64,000 nucleotides of DNA from Teratosphaeria epicoccoides. Its lineage: Eukaryota > Ascomycota > Dothideomycetes > Mycosphaerellales > Teratosphaeriaceae. The stretch spans positions 62,001-126,000 of the forward strand of contig JADDMT010000060.1 in NCBI GenBank assembly GCA_021401465.1, given 5' to 3'. Below, in pieces: positions 40,528-50,017 of the stretch. The first letter of the stretch is position 1. Every line of letters starts with the position of its first letter. The position numbers and the translations under genes are program-made. The notes under the pieces are model-generated. The model had not been told where the DNA came from. It searched no databases and worked only from the letters and a program-made list of their open reading frames with translations.

Positions 40528-43500
40528 TCACCCCTCACCCCTCCCCATCACCGCGCCCCTCGCCTCCTCAAAAACCGGCACAATCCCCGTCCAAAGCCGA
40601 AACTGATGCACCCCCTGCCCCACCAACGCCTCCAACCCAGCCACACACCTCCACCCGCTCTGCCCCGCCAGCTCCATCAGACCCGTCACCCGCGGCTGAT
40701 ACGCCATCTCCAACAACACCTTCGGCTCCCCCCCGAGTCCGAAAACCGCGCGCAGCAGCTCCCGCACGTCGGGATCGACGGCGGCGTCGCCCGGGATCGT
40801 GCCGATCGCGACGACGGGCGGCGGGATCATGGCGGGGACGTCGGCGAGGGAGGAGAGCAGGCGGACGTGGTAGTCGGCGCCAAACGCGGACGAGAGAGCG
40901 GAGAGTTTGCGCCGGTCGCGGCCGAGGAGGTAAATGGGCGAGTAGCCCATTTGCTTCAGCGCGTAGATGGCCGCGCGCGCGGTCCCGCCGCCGCCGATCA
41001 CCAGACCGGCGGCGGCGGCGGGGCCCGTGGGGGAGCCGTGCGCGCCGGCGTGGCGGAGCGAGAGCACCATGCCTTGCCAGTCGGTGTTGTGGCCCGTGAG
41101 GGTCGTTCGGCCCGCGGCGTCGTGAGACGGCACGATGGTGTTCACGGCGCCGATGGCCTGGGCGGCGGGGTCGATGCGGTCGAGCAGGGGCATGACGGCG
41201 AGTTTGAGCGGGATGGTGACGCTGCCGCCGCCAAAGTCGGGGGCGCGGATGAGGGACTCGATGGTGGAGGCGTCTTCGGTTTCGTGCAGCCCGTAGGTGT
41301 GCGGCAAGCCGGTCGCTTGGAACATGGCGTGGTGGAGTGCGGGGCTGCGGCTTTGGCGGATGGGCGTGCCGAAGAGGAAGAACCGCTTCGCGGGGATCTC
41401 GCCAATGATGCCGAGCACCTTCCGGATATCCGCAGCGCTCACTTGGCCGGGTGCCGCTCTGGTCGGTAATGCAGGGTGCGGGACGGGGGTCATGAAGCCG
41501 TTGTGGACACGGCTCAGCTTTCCGATATCCCCCATATTCATCGCGATGAGCGGTACATCTGGGTGGGCATTCTTCATCCGGTTCTTGAAAGCCTTCAGAT
41601 CATCGTTGTCCTCGCTCTTCTTCGCCACACCAATGAGTTTGACGATATCGCCGTATTCTCTGGCCTGCTCAAAGCACGGCAGCCACTCCTCTCCAGCGTC
41701 TTCCCAAGACATGGCAGCCTTTGGATCATGGTGCGAGGCAATAATGACGCACATCTTGCGGTGCGCAAGGACGAAATTCTTAAGTTCCGGCGCAGCAGTG
41801 AGCTCGAGGTCGACAAAGTCGAAGCCCATGCGCAGCGCAATGCGGTAGAGCCTGATAGCATTCGCGAAATCGTCATCTGGAAAGCTGCCGCCCTGACTCT
41901 TCGTCCTCAACGTGAATATCAGCGGCAACGGCGTTGAAAACCTCAGCAGCGCAATCTGCTCGATCAAAAACTCCTCGCTCGCGATTCCTCCCTCCGCCTT
42001 CGGATCCACCAGCAAATCAGCCCTCAGCTCAATTGCATCGACTCCAAGTGTAAGTTCTGGCAGCTTAGCCACGATATCTTGAATCCTCGGCGCCGTCAAA
42101 GCAATGAAGAACGAATGACCCTTCCCCTTCACCCTTTCCAACGCCCCACTACGTCCAGTCATCGTGTGCAGGAACCTGCTGAAATCGTCCAGCGGGCTCG
42201 TCCAGCCAGCAATAGCAGCAGACTCATCGACCGTCTGACTGTGGTAGTGCAGGTTGCTGCAGGCCTCGAACCACGGCTTGCGACGAAGATACACGCCCAT
42301 CATATCCTCGACGTACGCTGGCCTCGTCTTGTCGATCTGGAGGAAGTCCATGACGAGTTTGATATCGCGGGTGACGTACAGCACCATACCTTCCTTCTGC
42401 CAGTCAATCAAAAGTTGGCGAGCCTCATGCGTCTCGACAATGCCGCCACCTGTAGCGAAGATGTAGCCTTCTGGCTTCTCCTTCATGAGGCGCTTAAGCA
42501 GTGCGAGCTCCTTCCTGCGAAACCCATCCCAATCGTTATCTTTGAGCATTTCCGGGATCGTCATGCCTTCGACCGTTTCCAGCTCCGTGTCCATATCAAT
42601 CAAAGGCCAGCCGAGGATTTTCGACGCCCAGCCGCCGGTAGTGGTCTTACCTGCGCCCCGCATACCAATGATGAAGATGCTCTTCCGCACCTCGCCTTGC
42701 TTATTGACGCCGTTGACATGACCATTCGTTGTGGCGCCATTGTTGAAGCTTCGTTTAGAATTTTGTGAGGCTAGATCGACGCCTTCGAGCTGCACACCAA
42801 AGACCTGACGCATCTGATCCCACCAGCCGGGCCATGTCTTGCCTGTACACTCCCTCTCTTCGACAAGCGTCCCTTCTGGTGCGACTACTGCAAGCACTGC
42901 AAACGACATTGCGACTCTGTGGTCGTCGTAACAATGTATGCTACCACTGGGCGCCTTCAGCCTTTCATGTCCGACTCCAACGATCTCCATACCGTCATCC
43001 AGCTCTCGACATGTCACACCGAACTTCTCCAGCCCCAGGCGCATGGCCTGAATACGATTGCATTCCTTGACTCTCTGATTCGCTATCCCAACAATCCTTG
43101 TCGTGCCTTTTGCTACTGCAGCAAGAACGGCAGCGGTCAAGAAAGCATCAGTCATGGTCTCCATGTCTACCTCTGTTATTGATTTGAGCTGGCCGGGGCC
43201 AGGACCAGTGACCGTGGTGCTCTGTTCCGACTGCTTCACCTCACAGCCCATAGGCCTCAGCACGTCGACTGCAAAGTTCGCGTCTCCTTGCAGCGAGGCA
43301 GATCCGATGTTTGGAATCGTGCAAGTCGTGCCAGTAATGGCTGCGACAGCAAGCGGGTAAGTGGCTGAAGAAGCATCACTCTCGACCTCATACTTCGCTG
43401 GGTTCACATAGCTCTGCTTGGGTACGTGGTACACGTTCTCCTCCGTCTTACTCCTCGTCACGTCCACGCCAAACTCACGCATCATCGCGATCGTCATGTC

Positions 43501-45318
43501 AATGTACGGCTGGCTGATGACTTTGCCACCGACAAGACGCAGTGTGACTGGCTTCTTGGCATACGGCGCGCACATCAGGATAGAGGACACGTACTGGGAG
43601 CTGACCTTGGCCGTCAGCTCGATGTCGCCTCCCTCGAAACCTCCATTAGCTGCGATGCGGAGCGGCAGACTCTGACTTTCAGCCTTGCCCAAGTATTCTA
43701 TGTCCATGCCGTTGGTTCGAAGCGCATCGATTAATGGACCTTGCGGACGCTCTTGCATACGCGCATTGCCAGTCAGAATCGTATGACTAGCTTGCTGAGT
43801 GGGCAAAGCGAGACAAATAGCCGTGGTGAGGAAGCGGGATGCGGTGCCTGCATTGCCGATGTAGACTTCGTCTACACTTGCCTGAAGCTTGCCGCCATTC
43901 CCAGTAACCACCAGAGTCTTGCCTTCGTCTTCCCAGCTGAAGGTGGCGCCACCGAGCTTGGAGATGGCAGACAGCATGAATTGCGTGTCGTCGGAATGGA
44001 GGAGGTTGCTTATCCTACATTTGCCTTCACCAAGTGCCGCGAGCAGCAGAACACGGTTGGAGATGCTCTTGCTGCCCGGCGGTTTGCATTCGACACTGGA
44101 ACCCTTCTGCACGCCCGGGAGAACTTTGATGGCAGGATATAGCACGATACGGATGTCGTTGTCATAGCATTTCGTTGCTTGAGGCTCGTAGCACTTGCCG
44201 ACCTGCGAAAGCAGCACAATCTTCTTCTGGCTCCCGGCGTTCTTCTTGTCGACTGCCATCCTCCGCAACAGTTCATCTGGCGGACAGGTTTTCCTCGTGT
44301 ATTGCGTGATGCGCTTGTGGTTCAAACTCGTCGGCAGACCATAGGCTGCGATGGCCTTCGTCAACCTCGCGACTGCCCCAGGTTCGAGCACCCCTAGATA
44401 CCGAGCCAACTCAGCTTCCTTCACCATGCCCACCGCCACGGCCTCACCATGCAGGATCTCTGGAGTCAACAAAGCCTCATAGGCATGTCCGATAGAATGC
44501 CCAAAGTTCAGCAGATTCCTCAGACCGCCCTCCCTCTCGTCCGCGCTCACCACTTCCGCCTTGACCCTCGCACTGCCCAGAACTATTCTCTTGAACACCT
44601 CCTCGATACCCTCGAACCGGCCCCTCCCGACCGGCTTGTCCAGCGCTGCCATGATCGCATCCGCGCCCTCTTCCAGCCGCTCAAACTCCTCCAGATCCCA
44701 GATCGCGGCCGTCTTGATCACCTCAGCCATGCCATTGCAGACCTGCCTCTTCCCGAGCGTCTCCAAGAATTGCAGATCGATGTATACTCTCTCCGGCTGC
44801 CAGAACGCTCCAATCAGATTCTTTCCCAGCGGTGTATCGACGGCCGTCTTGCCTCCTATGCTGCTATCCACCATGGCCAACAGACTCGTGGGAATCTGGC
44901 AGAAGCGGACTCCTCGCATGTACGTTGCCGCTACGAATCCGATCAAGTCTCCTATCACCCCGCCACCTAGTGCGAGGATCACGGTATCTCTCGTACATCC
45001 CTGCTGCAGCAGCCAGTCCTCCACCGCCGCCTTCGTGTTCCGGCTCTTCGACGTCTCGCCGGGCTTGATTGAATCATAAATCAGTAGTCTGGCATCTTTG
45101 CCCAGCCTTTCCCGCTCAGCCTCGAACTGAGCACAGAAAGCGCTGACATAATGGAGCTTTGCGAGGTTGGTATCGCAGATGAGGACATAGGTGGAGGAAA
45201 CGATATTCTGGAGAAGATCCGGGACGATGTATTCGCGCCAGAGGCCGTAGTCAACGATGATGCTGTCTTTGCCCAGAATAGGTACTTTTGTTGCCGTGGA
45301 GGACATATTCTCATTCAT
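40528..45318 (-). CDS. aro1: Pentafunctional AROM polypeptide
   Basis: Catalyses steps two to six of the shikimate pathway in the cytosol. The intronless frame is open from 45345, but the first ATG is at 45318 (MNENMSSTATKVPILG), giving 1596 residues; a second ATG at 45306 is equally plausible. Domains in order, residue positions approximate: 3-dehydroquinate synthase 1-385 (LALGGGVIGDLIGF, SIGGKTAVDTPLGKNLIG), EPSP synthase 386-860 (CKPPGSKSISNRVLLLAALG, CYDDHRVAMSF), shikimate kinase from 876 (IGMRGAGKTTTGGW), 3-dehydroquinase from 1069 (CVIIASHHDPK), and shikimate dehydrogenase from 1311 (SRSPALHHAMFQ, VIGGGGTARAAIYAL). All five are complete. GC content rises from about 52 to over 70 percent near 41.5 kb, between dehydroquinase and shikimate dehydrogenase, without disturbing the frame. 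Confidence 0.97.
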   Translation of the reverse strand: MNENMSSTATKVPILGKDSIIVDYGLWREYIVPDLLQNIVSSTYVLICDTNLAKLHYVSAFCAQFEAERERLGKDARLLIYDSIKPGETSKSRNTKAAVEDWLLQQGCTRDTVILALGGGVIGDLIGFVAATYMRGVRFCQIPTSLLAMVDSSIGGKTAVDTPLGKNLIGAFWQPERVYIDLQFLETLGKRQVCNGMAEVIKTAAIWDLEEFERLEEGADAIMAALDKPVGRGRFEGIEEVFKRIVLGSARVKAEVVSADEREGGLRNLLNFGHSIGHAYEALLTPEILHGEAVAVGMVKEAELARYLGVLEPGAVARLTKAIAAYGLPTSLNHKRITQYTRKTCPPDELLRRMAVDKKNAGSQKKIVLLSQVGKCYEPQATKCYDNDIRIVLYPAIKVLPGVQKGSSVECKPPGSKSISNRVLLLAALGEGKCRISNLLHSDDTQFMLSAISKLGGATFSWEDEGKTLVVTGNGGKLQASVDEVYIGNAGTASRFLTTAICLALPTQQASHTILTGNARMQERPQGPLIDALRTNGMDIEYLGKAESQSLPLRIAANGGFEGGDIELTAKVSSQYVSSILMCAPYAKKPVTLRLVGGKVISQPYIDMTIAMMREFGVDVTRSKTEENVYHVPKQSYVNPAKYEVESDASSATYPLAVAAITGTTCTIPNIGSASLQGDANFAVDVLRPMGCEVKQSEQSTTVTGPGPGQLKSITEVDMETMTDAFLTAAVLAAVAKGTTRIVGIANQRVKECNRIQAMRLGLEKFGVTCRELDDGMEIVGVGHERLKAPSGSIHCYDDHRVAMSFAVLAVVAPEGTLVEERECTGKTWPGWWDQMRQVFGVQLEGVDLASQNSKRSFNNGATTNGHVNGVNKQGEVRKSIFIIGMRGAGKTTTGGWASKILGWPLIDMDTELETVEGMTIPEMLKDNDWDGFRRKELALLKRLMKEKPEGYIFATGGGIVETHEARQLLIDWQKEGMVLYVTRDIKLVMDFLQIDKTRPAYVEDMMGVYLRRKPWFEACSNLHYHSQTVDESAAIAGWTSPLDDFSRFLHTMTGRSGALERVKGKGHSFFIALTAPRIQDIVAKLPELTLGVDAIELRADLLVDPKAEGGIASEEFLIEQIALLRFSTPLPLIFTLRTKSQGGSFPDDDFANAIRLYRIALRMGFDFVDLELTAAPELKNFVLAHRKMCVIIASHHDPKAAMSWEDAGEEWLPCFEQAREYGDIVKLIGVAKKSEDNDDLKAFKNRMKNAHPDVPLIAMNMGDIGKLSRVHNGFMTPVPHPALPTRAAPGQVSAADIRKVLGIIGEIPAKRFFLFGTPIRQSRSPALHHAMFQATGLPHTYGLHETEDASTIESLIRAPDFGGGSVTIPLKLAVMPLLDRIDPAAQAIGAVNTIVPSHDAAGRTTLTGHNTDWQGMVLSLRHAGAHGSPTGPAAAAGLVIGGGGTARAAIYALKQMGYSPIYLLGRDRRKLSALSSAFGADYHVRLLSSLADVPAMIPPPVVAIGTIPGDAAVDPDVRELLRAVFGLGGEPKVLLEMAYQPRVTGLMELAGQSGWRCVAGLEALVGQGVHQFRLWTGIVPVFEEARGAVMGRGEG

Positions 45319-45743
45319 GTTCTTCGACTGCTTCGAGTTCAGCAATTCAGCTGACCAGCTGCTCGCTCACAAAGAGCGAAGCTGTGTCGGCGAGGATGCG
45401 GTCGAACGAATGGAGGCTTATGACATCCCACAGCCGCAATTGCTGCATGCAAGCATTCGTTGGATGTTGGTGGAGAGTCGGGTGTACATGTGCGGGTCCT
45501 CGAAATATGTGTCAATGGTTTGGCAGTAAGAGACAATGGATTCCACGATCGGCGCTGCAGCTGGTGGCGTCTTGCAGTGGGTAAATTGATGGCCGTAATT
45601 GATGGATCCCATCAATTCTAAGCTGATGTCGGAGGAGAGCGAGCCGCGTTTGTCTGATGAATTTTTCTGGCTGTGAGAACGCGAATGATATATATTATAG
45701 TGCACATCGCCCGCGACATTGCTCTACATTGCTCTACACAACA
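45319..45743. other. Intergenic region AROM / tRNA-Gln
   Basis: About 0.4 kb with the AROM promoter (minus strand) and the 5' flank of the tRNA gene. The sequence just before the tRNA is TA-rich (ATGATATATATTATAG at about 45690). No other gene is recognised. Confidence 0.5.
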
Positions 45744-45891
45744 GGTTGTATAGTGTAGCGGTCATCACATCGGATTCTGAGTGTCTTCTGGACGTCACCG
45801 TCTTCCGGGGACCCCGTAAGCGCACATGTCAGGTCGTAGTCATCGATGTCATATTTAACAGTGCCGTAGGGTTCGATTCCGGGTACGACCT
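45744..45891 (+). tRNA. tRNA-Gln (anticodon CTG) with two insertions
   Basis: The acceptor strand GGTTGTA (45744-45750) pairs with TACGACC (45884-45890), followed by discriminator T; one pair is G-T. The D-arm region TAGTGTAGCGG fits the A box, and GGTTCGATTCC fits the B box. Anticodon CTG is at 45777-45779. Removing 45781-45802 (22 nt, directly after the purine 37, the canonical tRNA intron site) pairs TCGGA with TCCGG. Removing 45816-45869 (54 nt, starting GTAAGC and ending CCGTAG) restores a perfect T-stem CCCGG/CCGGG around TTCGATT. Exons of 37, 13 and 22 nt then add to exactly 72 nt, the normal size. Without the second removal the T-stem has two mismatches. A second insertion in the T-stem is highly unusual for a nuclear tRNA. 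It could also be a pseudogene interrupted by an insertion. Confidence 0.72.
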
Positions 45892-45920
45892 TTCGTTCTG
45901 CCGCATATTCCTCTGTAGTC

Positions 45921-45925
45921 TTTTT
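45921..45925 (+). terminator. Candidate RNA polymerase III terminator (T5)
   Basis: The first run of five T on the plus strand lies 30 nt after the tRNA discriminator base. This is a reasonable distance for a Pol III stop, though longer than usual. Confidence 0.4.
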
Positions 45926-46667
45926 GCCCTTTTCGACCTGCTGCATTGCCACACTGAGAGGTTCCATCTTACCCCTATGTCGCTGTCTGAGAAGCGGTCG
46001 ACCTCGATCATCACCTCCTTTCTCTTTCTGCTCGAGAGGGTGGCATGTCTCGGCCGTCTCAGCCATAGCATTATCGACTGGGACGGGGCGACTGTACTTG
46101 GACTGCAAACAACAAAGGTGGGAGCATCTCACCATTTCTTGGTGTTGGACTTCGTCAGTCCTTGCACCTTGCGTCTCTGCTCATTCAGGAGGCGAGACAA
46201 AGGTGCGAGCAGGAAGGAGTCAAATGCAGGGGAAGCCATCAAACGTTCCAAGGCCGAAAATCACTTGTTCACCATTACATGGCTCAACGGTCTATCTAGA
46301 AGAACATCAACGGTCGTTCTCCAGTCACGGTAGTGGCGTACTGTCGCCAGCGCGGTGGGTCTCGAGTCCGGACCCGTCGGTGGGCAACAAGCTTCGCAGC
46401 GCAGCGTTCGAGCATCGGTCGCACGCCATCTGCCTCAGAGTACCATTTTTGGAAGAATTTCTGGGTCTCCGCAAGAGTATCCGCTATCGGCTCTGTGGAG
46501 GAGACAGCATGAGGGTGTGAAAGGCACCTAGCTGTATCTGCACCACAGAATCGAGCAACAGATCTGCGATGACCCTCGCAAAGATAAAAATACGATGCTC
46601 TTGTTTCGCCTCATACTTGCACATTATGAGTTGCGGACCTGATGGGCATATGTTTCATTGCCTTGCC
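45926..46667. other. Intergenic region tRNA / EAF
   Basis: About 0.7 kb without a convincing gene. A plus-strand frame to 46520 is open but Ser/Arg-rich and lacks any domain, and I regard it as chance. The end is the 3' region of the EAF gene. Confidence 0.4.
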
Positions 46668-47993
46668 TCATTCCTCCTCACTCTCTTCTTCCTCCTCCTC
46701 CTCCTCCTCCTCCTCAGCCACACCCACGGGCGGCACACCCCCATCATCCTCCTCAGCCATCGCAGCCATCAATTGCGCATCCAAATCATCTTCCTCCTCC
46801 TCCACCTCCCCTTCCCCAGCCCCCAGCCCACTCGCCCTCCTCTCCGCGTCCTGCACCGGTGACGCCAGCTCCAGCTCCTCAACATCCGCATCAGCATCTG
46901 CATCTGCATCCGCATCCGCATCCGCATCCTCATCTTCGTCTCCACCTTCAAGCTCCAACTCAGCCTCGTCCACATGCTTCGGACGTGCCGGTGCCGGAGA
47001 CGCCACTCCTGAGCCCGGTGAGCTGGCAATCGAGCGCAGTGAGACTGGTCCACTAGGGGCACCTAGCTGACCACCCAGGGCGAGAGACATGGCGGATTGG
47101 CGGGGCGGGATGGCAGATGTATCGCCCTCCAGGATGAGCTCGCCATCGTCCTCTTCGTGAACAGAAGGCTTGCGGAGCGAGGCTTTGCGGTCGACCCTGA
47201 TCTGCGGTGGTGAAGTCTGCGTAGACGGCGGCTTCTTGGCCCCCTTTGAGGCAGCTGGTGTGGAGGACGATGCCTGGCCTGTCTTGGTTCGCTTACTGCT
47301 TGGCTTCTCTGCTGCCACAGTCGTCTTGCGCTTGGTCGGCGGTACGTAGAGCGGCGCTTCCGGTCGTTTCTTGGCCTTCGCAAGCGGTGCACTTTTAGCC
47401 GGCCGTTGCGACGCAGCACGTGGCGTCCCTGCTGTCCCATGCGATGCTTTCGCCTCTGGCTGCTTGGCCTTCTCTTCCGCCGCTTTCAAGAAATGTCGGT
47501 AGTCGAACGGATTGTCCGGATCAAGCGGCGCCTCTGTACCCTCATCGCCGAACAAGTCATCTTCCTCAGTATCATTAGCCAAGCGGATCTGCTCGTGCTG
47601 CCCTCTCACCCTGTCCTCGTCCTGATCCGTCGGCGTCCGGTAGAGGTTCTGATCATGACTTCCGCTCAGTTTCTCAAGCGCCAGTTCCGCATCTTTACCG
47701 TGTCCCCTGACTATCAGCACATACTTGTCCTTGAAGCCAACCTCTTGGCCATTGTACAGATATGGCTTGTCCTCATGCGCTTCCTGGAGCTTAAGGGAGC
47801 TCCGGCCATTCTCCAGTCCAGACCATTCCAGCTTGCATGTAACATTGCTCGACGCCAGCCTCTCCTTGTGGTTGTATCGCAAATTCACGTATCGCTTCGC
47901 CTGCTCAGGCTTCAAGATGCTGTTTCCCAGTCGGATCGGGTAAGTCGACGGAGCTTTGAGGTCAATCGCCGAGGCACTTGTGGTTGCTGCCAT
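46668..47993 (-). CDS. EAF-family RNA polymerase II elongation factor (ELL-associated)
   Basis: EAF proteins partner ELL and stimulate transcription elongation by RNA polymerase II in the nucleus. The 441-residue intronless frame starts with ATG at 47993. The conserved EAF N-terminal domain covers about residues 14-120 (YPIRLGNSILK, YVNLRYNHKER, KLEWSG, PYLYNGQEVGFKDKYVLIVRG, ALEKLSGSHDQNLYRTPTD). The rest is low-complexity: Lys/Ala/Pro/Ser-rich, then strongly acidic with repeated Asp-Ala pairs and a C-terminal Glu run. The acidic Ser-rich C-terminus corresponds in composition to the transactivation part of animal EAF proteins. The Asp-Ala codon repeat at about 46895-46930 may be length-variable between strains. 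Confidence 0.88.
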   Translation of the reverse strand: MAATTSASAIDLKAPSTYPIRLGNSILKPEQAKRYVNLRYNHKERLASSNVTCKLEWSGLENGRSSLKLQEAHEDKPYLYNGQEVGFKDKYVLIVRGHGKDAELALEKLSGSHDQNLYRTPTDQDEDRVRGQHEQIRLANDTEEDDLFGDEGTEAPLDPDNPFDYRHFLKAAEEKAKQPEAKASHGTAGTPRAASQRPAKSAPLAKAKKRPEAPLYVPPTKRKTTVAAEKPSSKRTKTGQASSSTPAASKGAKKPPSTQTSPPQIRVDRKASLRKPSVHEEDDGELILEGDTSAIPPRQSAMSLALGGQLGAPSGPVSLRSIASSPGSGVASPAPARPKHVDEAELELEGGDEDEDADADADADADADADVEELELASPVQDAERRASGLGAGEGEVEEEEDDLDAQLMAAMAEEDDGGVPPVGVAEEEEEEEEEEESEEE

Positions 47994-48442
47994 GGCAGTC
48001 TACACATGAAGGTAGCAGTGGCCACCAAAGCAACGGAAGTTGTTGATTAGGAGAGTGGCAAAGCGCGGCCCTCTGTTCGATGTTGGGATGCACGTCGTAC
48101 AAGCAAGCCAATGGGATGATCGCCATTTCACATGAAAGTGCATCCTTGCACAGGCGGGGATTGCACCCGCGGACGGTGCTGAGACTCATGCTATTTTCGT
48201 ATACATGATGAGTCAAGCCCAGAGAGCAGCAGTCAGTCAACAGCACTGCAATGCAGAGGAAACCCTCGTTCGGCCCTATAAATAATAGTCCTGCAAGAGG
48301 CACATCGCAGACAAGCTGGCACGAGAGATGCCATGGATCGTAGTACATTCGAACCGATCAATACTCTACAAAATGCGTGACTGTTTGTACCATTCTCATC
48401 ATCAATCATCAACACGTCTCATGCCTCGCTGCCACTGCCTCA
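47994..48442. other. Intergenic region EAF / oxygenase
   Basis: About 0.45 kb with the EAF promoter and the 3' region of the next minus-strand gene. No gene or complete RNA structure is seen. Confidence 0.5.
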
Positions 48443-49297
48443 TCACCCAAACACCAGCGCCCTAACCTCAATACTCTCCCGTCCCGGCCACTCCGACTTC
48501 GTCCTCGGGTCCACAAATGCACTATGTGGCGTCCTCGCGCCGTCCCGACTATCAAAGCACTGCAACAAGATCCTCTCGTCATTCTTCATCCCGCTCCAGT
48601 AATGCCATTTGCCATTCGGCGTGTACTTCACTCCCGCCGTCTCGCCCGTCCGGTGCGGGTACCTGTGCTCTACACCCACCACATCGTCATCCGGCACGGT
48701 GCTAGAATCTGCGTACGCCAATGGCGATGCGACGACAGGGCCGTTGAGCGGTCGCCAGACATTGATCAACCGGAAGCGGCCCTTGAGGAGCGCTTCTGCT
48801 TCGTCACCCATGTGGTAGTGCACGCGCGCTATCGCGGACTTCGCCGTCTGGTCGATATGCGCGCGGTTCACAGGAGCACGCTTAGCGTTCGGGTCACTCC
48901 TCCGGACCGTGTGGTCGAAGATGAAGATCCTGCTGGCACCCGGGACATTGTCCAGCAGCACCTTCTCGACTTCTGGATAATACAACTTCTTGATTGACTC
49001 GTCGTCTGTGAAGTCCTTCTCTTCGCTCTGCACGCCTTGCACGGTCCCAAAGCCATGGACATTGATGTTGAACTCTTGTTCGCGGCCACGGACATCGTGG
49101 ATTGTGACTTCGTGCTCGTCTTCGCCGTAGTTACGCTGCTTCTGGCCAGGCTCGGGCTCGACGTAATTCCATGGTGCGGAGCCGTCCGCGGGAGGAGCGT
49201 AGAAGACGAGTTTGGACTGTGTCTCGCCACGGGGAATACGGATGTCGGATGTGGTGCCAAATTTGGCTGCCGATTGTGTTTGCGTTGTGGTCGACAT
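48443..49297 (-). CDS. CmcJ/NvfI/AsaB-like Fe(II)/2-oxoglutarate-type oxygenase
   Basis: This family (also annotated GA4 desaturase or hydroxylase/desaturase AsaB) contains fungal oxidative enzymes, several of them in secondary metabolism. ATG at 49297 gives 284 residues; the longer open frame upstream has no ATG. The conserved layout is visible: KLVFYAPPADGSAPWNYVE, EFNINVHGFGTV, IFIFDHTVRR, ARVHYHMGDEAEALLKGRF, INVWRPLNGPVVASPLAYAD, VEHRYPHRTGETAGVKYTP, KWHYWSGMKNDERILLQCFD and PHSAFVDPRTKSEWPGRESIEVR. His residues in HYHMGD and PHSAF are candidates for metal binding. It stands alone here, without a polyketide or terpene synthase nearby, so a role in a secondary-metabolite cluster is not supported. 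Confidence 0.88.
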   Translation of the reverse strand: MSTTTQTQSAAKFGTTSDIRIPRGETQSKLVFYAPPADGSAPWNYVEPEPGQKQRNYGEDEHEVTIHDVRGREQEFNINVHGFGTVQGVQSEEKDFTDDESIKKLYYPEVEKVLLDNVPGASRIFIFDHTVRRSDPNAKRAPVNRAHIDQTAKSAIARVHYHMGDEAEALLKGRFRLINVWRPLNGPVVASPLAYADSSTVPDDDVVGVEHRYPHRTGETAGVKYTPNGKWHYWSGMKNDERILLQCFDSRDGARTPHSAFVDPRTKSEWPGRESIEVRALVFG

Positions 49298-50017
49298 GAT
49301 GGCTCTGTCGATTGTGATGCGGCGGCGTCTGGTGTGTCGAGTTCTGGTCACAGACTATGAAAACAAAATGTCTGTGACGTGAGAATTGGAGGAGATGGGA
49401 CAGCCTTATTATATACTTCGCCTACCTTCGTTCTACTTTGCCCTCGGCGAGCATTTGTAAACATCGAAACATCCACCGTCTACAGAGAAACAAACGTCAT
49501 CATCAGCCTTCCAGACGAATGGTTCTGAGCTTGTGGCTCCGACTGCGCTTGCGCGGGGCTCAATCACCTGCTCGCATGACGATTCGTCTAAGAAAGCATG
49601 GCACTAAGATCACTAGAACTCTGTGTTGCGTGCTGGTGGCGATGTGTGATCATTGTCACATGCTGAAGTGGAGAGATTGGTAATAGTGACCGTTCAGCCC
49701 AGTGACAATGTCCTACAAGCTGACTGCCTGCATCTCCGCAAGCATCAAGGTCAGCCGGGAGCAGGGGACGCGCTCTTGTGATTGATGTTTCTCGTTTGCC
49801 AATGTTGCTGTGGGTGAGCTATCACTGCCGTATTACATCCCATCGTGCACTGCTTGAACGCTGGGATATCTAAGTATTGTGAAGCACAACCCGCCATGCT
49901 TGTAACACGTGAGTTCCGATGCCAACGGTGCATTATGATCGCCATGCGCCCTCATCAGACGTCGTGTCGGTGCCTTTCCATCTCATGCCTCCCGGCTGCG
50001 AGCCCTCGGTCGCCATT
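49298..50017. other. Intergenic region upstream of the oxygenase
   Basis: About 0.7 kb containing the oxygenase promoter and the 3' region of the following minus-strand gene. No domain-bearing frame, RNA or repeat was recognised. Confidence 0.5.

Noticed and set aside
45924..46520. 198-codon plus-strand frame behind the tRNA
   Set aside because: Ser/Arg/Cys-rich without domain or coherent motifs; overlaps the likely Pol III terminator region; considered chance.
48145..48175. B-box-like GGTGCAATCC on the minus strand, possible second tRNA
   Set aside because: No matching A box, acceptor pairing or anticodon arm could be assembled around it.
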